64,000 nucleotides of DNA from Acanthaster planci (Eukaryota > Echinodermata > Asteroidea > Valvatida > Acanthasteridae): positions 729,746 through 793,745 of the forward strand of contig NW_019091477.1 in assembly GCF_001949145.1 (NCBI RefSeq). The letters are read 5' to 3'. The position numbers and the translations under genes are program-made. This document shows positions 61,136 through 64,000 of this stretch, in pieces (the first letter of the stretch is position 1; each line of letters opens with the position of its first letter). The notes beneath the pieces are model-generated. The model was not told where the DNA came from. It saw nothing but the letters and a program-made list of their open reading frames with translations, and did not search any database.

Positions 61136-61262
61136 TACAGAGGCTTTGCATGGTAGCCATCTTGCAGGACACTCCTTTTGTTTCACAGGGGGACCTCCTA
61201 TGTGTATCCCCTGCAGAACAAAATAACTGGCCTGCAAGATAGCAGCCATGCAAACCCTCTAT
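61136..61262. mobile_element. Hairpin element of about 125 bp
   Basis: GAGGCTTTGCATGGTAGCCA and TCTTGCAGG on the left are mirrored by CCTGCAAGATAGCAGCC and ATGCAAACCCTC on the right, around about 60 bp that also has an inner CAGGGGGA/TCCCCTG pair. Non-coding. Confidence 0.8.
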
Positions 61263-62520
61263 TCCCACACAAATTATTTTTCAATCAAAACTTGCCAGTT
61301 GTGGTTTCACTTGGCGTGGAGTGAATTTTCACACAGAGAGCTCCTTGCTTAAAATATTTACGAAATAATACAGTTACGATGACATAATATTTACAAGCCA
61401 GCAATCAAACTTTGTAAGATTTGAATGTTTCATTACCTTTTCTGTTTACAGGCTTATGCGATGTTTCGGTATTAATTCATTTGGAAAATATCGGCACTAA
61501 AATCTCTCCAGATTTGGCCCAGACACGATGTAAAAAGAGCACCTATACTCGAAGTTCAGAATATTGTTCATGGAACACCGCGAACTACTCTTAAAAGTTG
61601 GAAAATATTCAAATTAATTTCCTCTTCTTTTAAAGCCTGCTGTGCAAGGATAACAAGAGTGGAGCCATTAACAATGACTCCTGATTTGGAATTTTGAATG
61701 TGACTGACCTGTGCCCGTTAATCAAAATAATCTTGTAAACAAATGCAGTTACAAATTGCAAAGATCTTGTCACAAAATAGTTACTCTGGCTCATCTTGGA
61801 ACATGCACGACTGATGTATCATTGACAGAAAAATGTGCTACGACATACATAATATTTAAATGTGGTTTAAATGTGTTAAAACTGAACACAATTCTTGCCC
61901 AAAAGACCCCTGTTCCTCTTGAGAAAAAAAAAATACTGACCTCTTTTAATGTCCAACTTTGATGACAGTTTTTTCCACCACTGACAAAAAGGCAACATAT
62001 TTTACAACAAACTTGGCCTCCTTACCTACGGAAGGACAACACATCACCTTGGAAACAGAGAGAAGAACTAGGTTGCGCTCCATAGTGTAATGCGCACCCT
62101 AACAGCAGCAATGCCCGTACACATTTGGTGTTGGAAGGGCACACATGTTACACAACTGATTAAATCCGTTTATTTTTCACTATTTAAGAGGCAAGGAACT
62201 GCTGATGCAAACATGTTTCAGACCGACTTAGCTGATGAGCAACTTCTCATTATCACGGCTGGCTCGTTACGAAATCTAACAGAACTTTTTGTCGAAGGTG
62301 AGCATCTTTCACACTCAGAATAAATCACAGATAGTGCGGACCACCATGCCACTGATATAGAAATTCTTTGTTTGCTTTCCCTTCAGAAAGCACCAATGCA
62401 ATAGTGTGGAACATAGAATTACTAGAATAAAAATAAAGAAGAAACCGCTTTACTTAAAACACAATTCCATTATACAGAATTTACTTTCCTGTTGAAGAAG
62501 TATGTTACATTAGTTACATG
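61263..62520. other. No gene seen
   Basis: AT-rich sequence between the hairpin element and the AATCCTCC-rich element. Frames are short and unrecognised, and no repeat pair was found. Confidence 0.45.
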
Positions 62521-62945
62521 TTTAACCCTAACCCCCTAGGCATTTTCACTAGGAACCATCCTGAATCTTCCGAAATCCTCCGATTTTCAACTTGAAAAAA
62601 TTGCATTCAGCCAAAATCCTCCAAAATCCTCCAAAAGTTCTTGAAAATGTCATTTGGAGGTGTGCCTTACTGCCCAAATCCTTCAAAATCCTCTGGCAAT
62701 TCCTGTCATGAGGTTGAGGCAGTGCGAATGGCAATCTTGAGCTGTGCGGTTGATTCAAAAGAAATATCAAGCTGAATTCGTGCTTCACTAAGCACAAACA
62801 ACATAAGGTCTGATCCACGACCTTCACGTAGGGCATCCTTTGAAATCAACCATGCACTTTTGTCATACACCCTGAATCCTCCAAGTTCCTCCACATTGCA
62901 GAAAAGGATTTTGGAGGATTTGGGAGGGTTAGGGTTAATGTTTAA
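62521..62945. mobile_element. AATCCTCC-rich element with TAACCCTAACCC-type ends
   Basis: It begins TTTAACCCTAACCCCC and ends GGAGGGTTAGGGTTAA, a terminal inverted repeat. Inside, AATCCTCCAAAATCCTCC words on the left are mirrored by AAAGGATTTTGGAGGATT on the right. Similar words occur at 36425-36640. The ends look telomere-like (TTAGGG) for two units only, so telomeric origin is not implied. Confidence 0.7.
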
Positions 62946-63017
62946 AGTTCTTGTGGTGGAGAATCGACAAAACACAAAAATAAATCATCGTAAGTGCCAT
63001 TTTGGTCAGTAACAAAT

Positions 63018-63023
63018 TTTAAT
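63018..63023 (-). terminator. Candidate poly(A) signal (ATTAAA) for the SYAP1-like gene
   Basis: TTTAAT on the plus strand reads ATTAAA on the minus strand about 470 nt past the SYAP1 stop. It is a weak candidate; no transcript end can be seen from the sequence. Confidence 0.2.
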
Positions 63024-63493
63024 CTGGACAAAACTGCATGGGAAATGGTAAGAGAGAAGCGTGAGTACTTAACATCACCCTCATACATATTCATGATCTA
63101 TGCCCCAACCCTATTGGTCAAACTGCCATTCCGGCATTAGACTGGTTTTCTTCCCGGACAATGTTGGCCAGTCATGTGCGCGTGTATGATCCAGTTTCCG
63201 CATGCTGACGGTGTATGCACGTGATGGTAACCTACCCACAATGCTGGGCATTTCCTTTAAAATACCTCGAGGAAGAAGCAAACTGTCACCAGAAGACTGC
63301 CAGGATGACGCAGTTGAGATGTAAACATGGCTTAGCATCAGTCACGCCCGGAAGTGACTTACCGTGTACATTTGCCACACCACAAATGGACATATCCTTG
63401 GCACGATGTCCGGGCACAATACGTTAGTTTGTGGTGTGACAGACAATACCTAATGTATACCTAATGTAGACAATACCTAAACCGTCAGTGGGT

Positions 63494-63595
63494 TTACTTG
63501 CTGTCTGGTGCGCCCTCCTCCTCAAGCATCTGGTCGATCTCTCGCTCCCATTCCTCATTGCCACCTGTGTCGTCCTCCTCGACCACCTCATAGTC
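63494..63595 (-). CDS. SYAP1: SYAP1 homologue (synapse-associated protein 1, BSD-domain protein), last coding exon
   Basis: Thirty-three codons plus TAA follow an acceptor CCTCCTTCCCAG on the minus strand. The peptide begins DYEVVEEDDTGGNEEWEREI and continues DQMLEEEGAPDSK. It matches the acidic C-terminus of SYAP1, whose human form ends with YEVV, an acidic stretch, NWDKEIEKML and EE. SYAP1 carries a BSD domain and is linked to Akt regulation and synaptic or Golgi localisation. The BSD domain itself would be encoded by exons beyond the right edge. The exon is phase 0. The ATG about 90 nt upstream in the same frame lies in the intron and is not a start. The family call rests on a short but distinctive match. 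Confidence 0.83.
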   Translation of the reverse strand, partial: DYEVVEEDDTGGNEEWEREIDQMLEEEGAPDSK

Positions 63596-63734
63596 CTGGG
63601 AAGGAGGAAAGCAGATTACAGCAAGGATTATTGCTAGGCCTGACCTTCGATTACACTGATCACCATTTAACAAAGGCAGTCTCACTTCACAAGAACAGCC
63701 AGTCTTTACTCAAACGATCTGCTCTCGATCGTTC

Positions 63735-64000
63735 TGGACAACGCAGTGAACATGGTCGAAGCTTGGGGAGTCAGCTAAGCGGAGTAGTTCTTTCTCACCT
63801 TCCACCTCTGCGGCCCTGTTCCATTCCCGGCTCAGTCCTACCACGGATTGGATTTTCAGTCCTTCCTGACTCCATGGGCTTTACCCAAAATGTTCTTCGG
63901 GGGTTTTCCTCCCGCCTCTAAAAAAAAAACCTGTAGGGGCTTGCCACCGTCCTTTTTCTACAGGTTTCTTCAGGTTTAAGCACTACAGTCTCTGGGATTT
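63735..64000 (+). mobile_element. tRNA-derived SINE, copy 2 (cut by window edge)
   Basis: CCACCTCTGCGGCCCTGTTC, GGATTGGATTTTCAGTCC, TGACTCCATGGGCTTTACCC and GGGGGTTTTCCTCCC follow copy 1 at 59262-59560. It lies in the last intron of the SYAP1-like gene, antisense to it. The B box (GTTCCATTCCC) is degenerate. An inner CCTGTAGGGGC...TTTCTACAGG pair is seen near 63930-63970. Confidence 0.78.

Noticed and set aside
62521-62945. Interstitial telomere
   Set aside because: Only about two TTAGGG units at each end, inside an inverted-repeat element.

Overview
The window is metazoan nuclear DNA from a gene-poor, repeat-rich region. Intron-split genes with GT-AG boundaries, short GC-rich first exons, tRNA-derived SINEs, a decayed LINE tail and many small inverted-repeat (MITE-like) elements rule out a prokaryote or a compact genome. 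The genes are pan-metazoan. The SINE and MITE styles and the repeated ACATGTA-type motifs suggest a marine invertebrate, perhaps a non-vertebrate deuterostome such as an echinoderm, hemichordate or amphioxus. That is an inference; the species is not resolved. Two assembly gaps are present (34981-35100 and 51364-51386).

I can support three protein genes. (1) A group I metabotropic glutamate receptor (mGluR1/5-like) on the minus strand has its signal-peptide exon at 11325-12060. The exon ends in a clean GTAAGT donor, no second exon is recognisable to its left, and so positions 1-11324 are probably first intron. (2) A complete CCDC28A/B-type gene lies on the plus strand at 31519-39419. I reconstruct seven coding exons whose phases all agree, giving 276 codons plus stop. 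It includes a 23-nt microexon followed by an intron with U12-type (minor spliceosome) donor and branch-point motifs. (3) The last coding exon of a SYAP1 homologue is on the minus strand at 63494-63595; the rest of that gene lies beyond the right edge. The receptor and CCDC28 genes are divergent with about 19.5 kb between their start codons. CCDC28 and SYAP1 are convergent with about 24 kb between them.

The rest is mostly repeats. 1-11 kb (mGluR intron): dispersed repeat fragments, a long inverted-repeat element at 2505-3095, a near-perfect palindrome at 8215-8400, MITEs at 8640-8850 and 8897-9111, and a 400-bp TIR element at 10645-11050. 13-19 kb: second copies of several of these families, a 68-bp tandem duplication and a hairpin element. 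22.2-22.9 kb: LINE 3' remnant. CCDC28 introns: a hairpin in intron 1 and an inverted pair of one repeat family in introns 2 and 6 that brackets exons 3-6. 40-63 kb: a SINE of the broad metazoan tRNA type, several hairpins, two members of another SINE family and an AGGATTT-rich element. No CRISPR array, operon, rRNA gene or bacterial system is present. I saw no system that I could honestly call new. The most informative signals are the U12-type intron with its microexon and the inverted repeat pair around the CCDC28 core exons.
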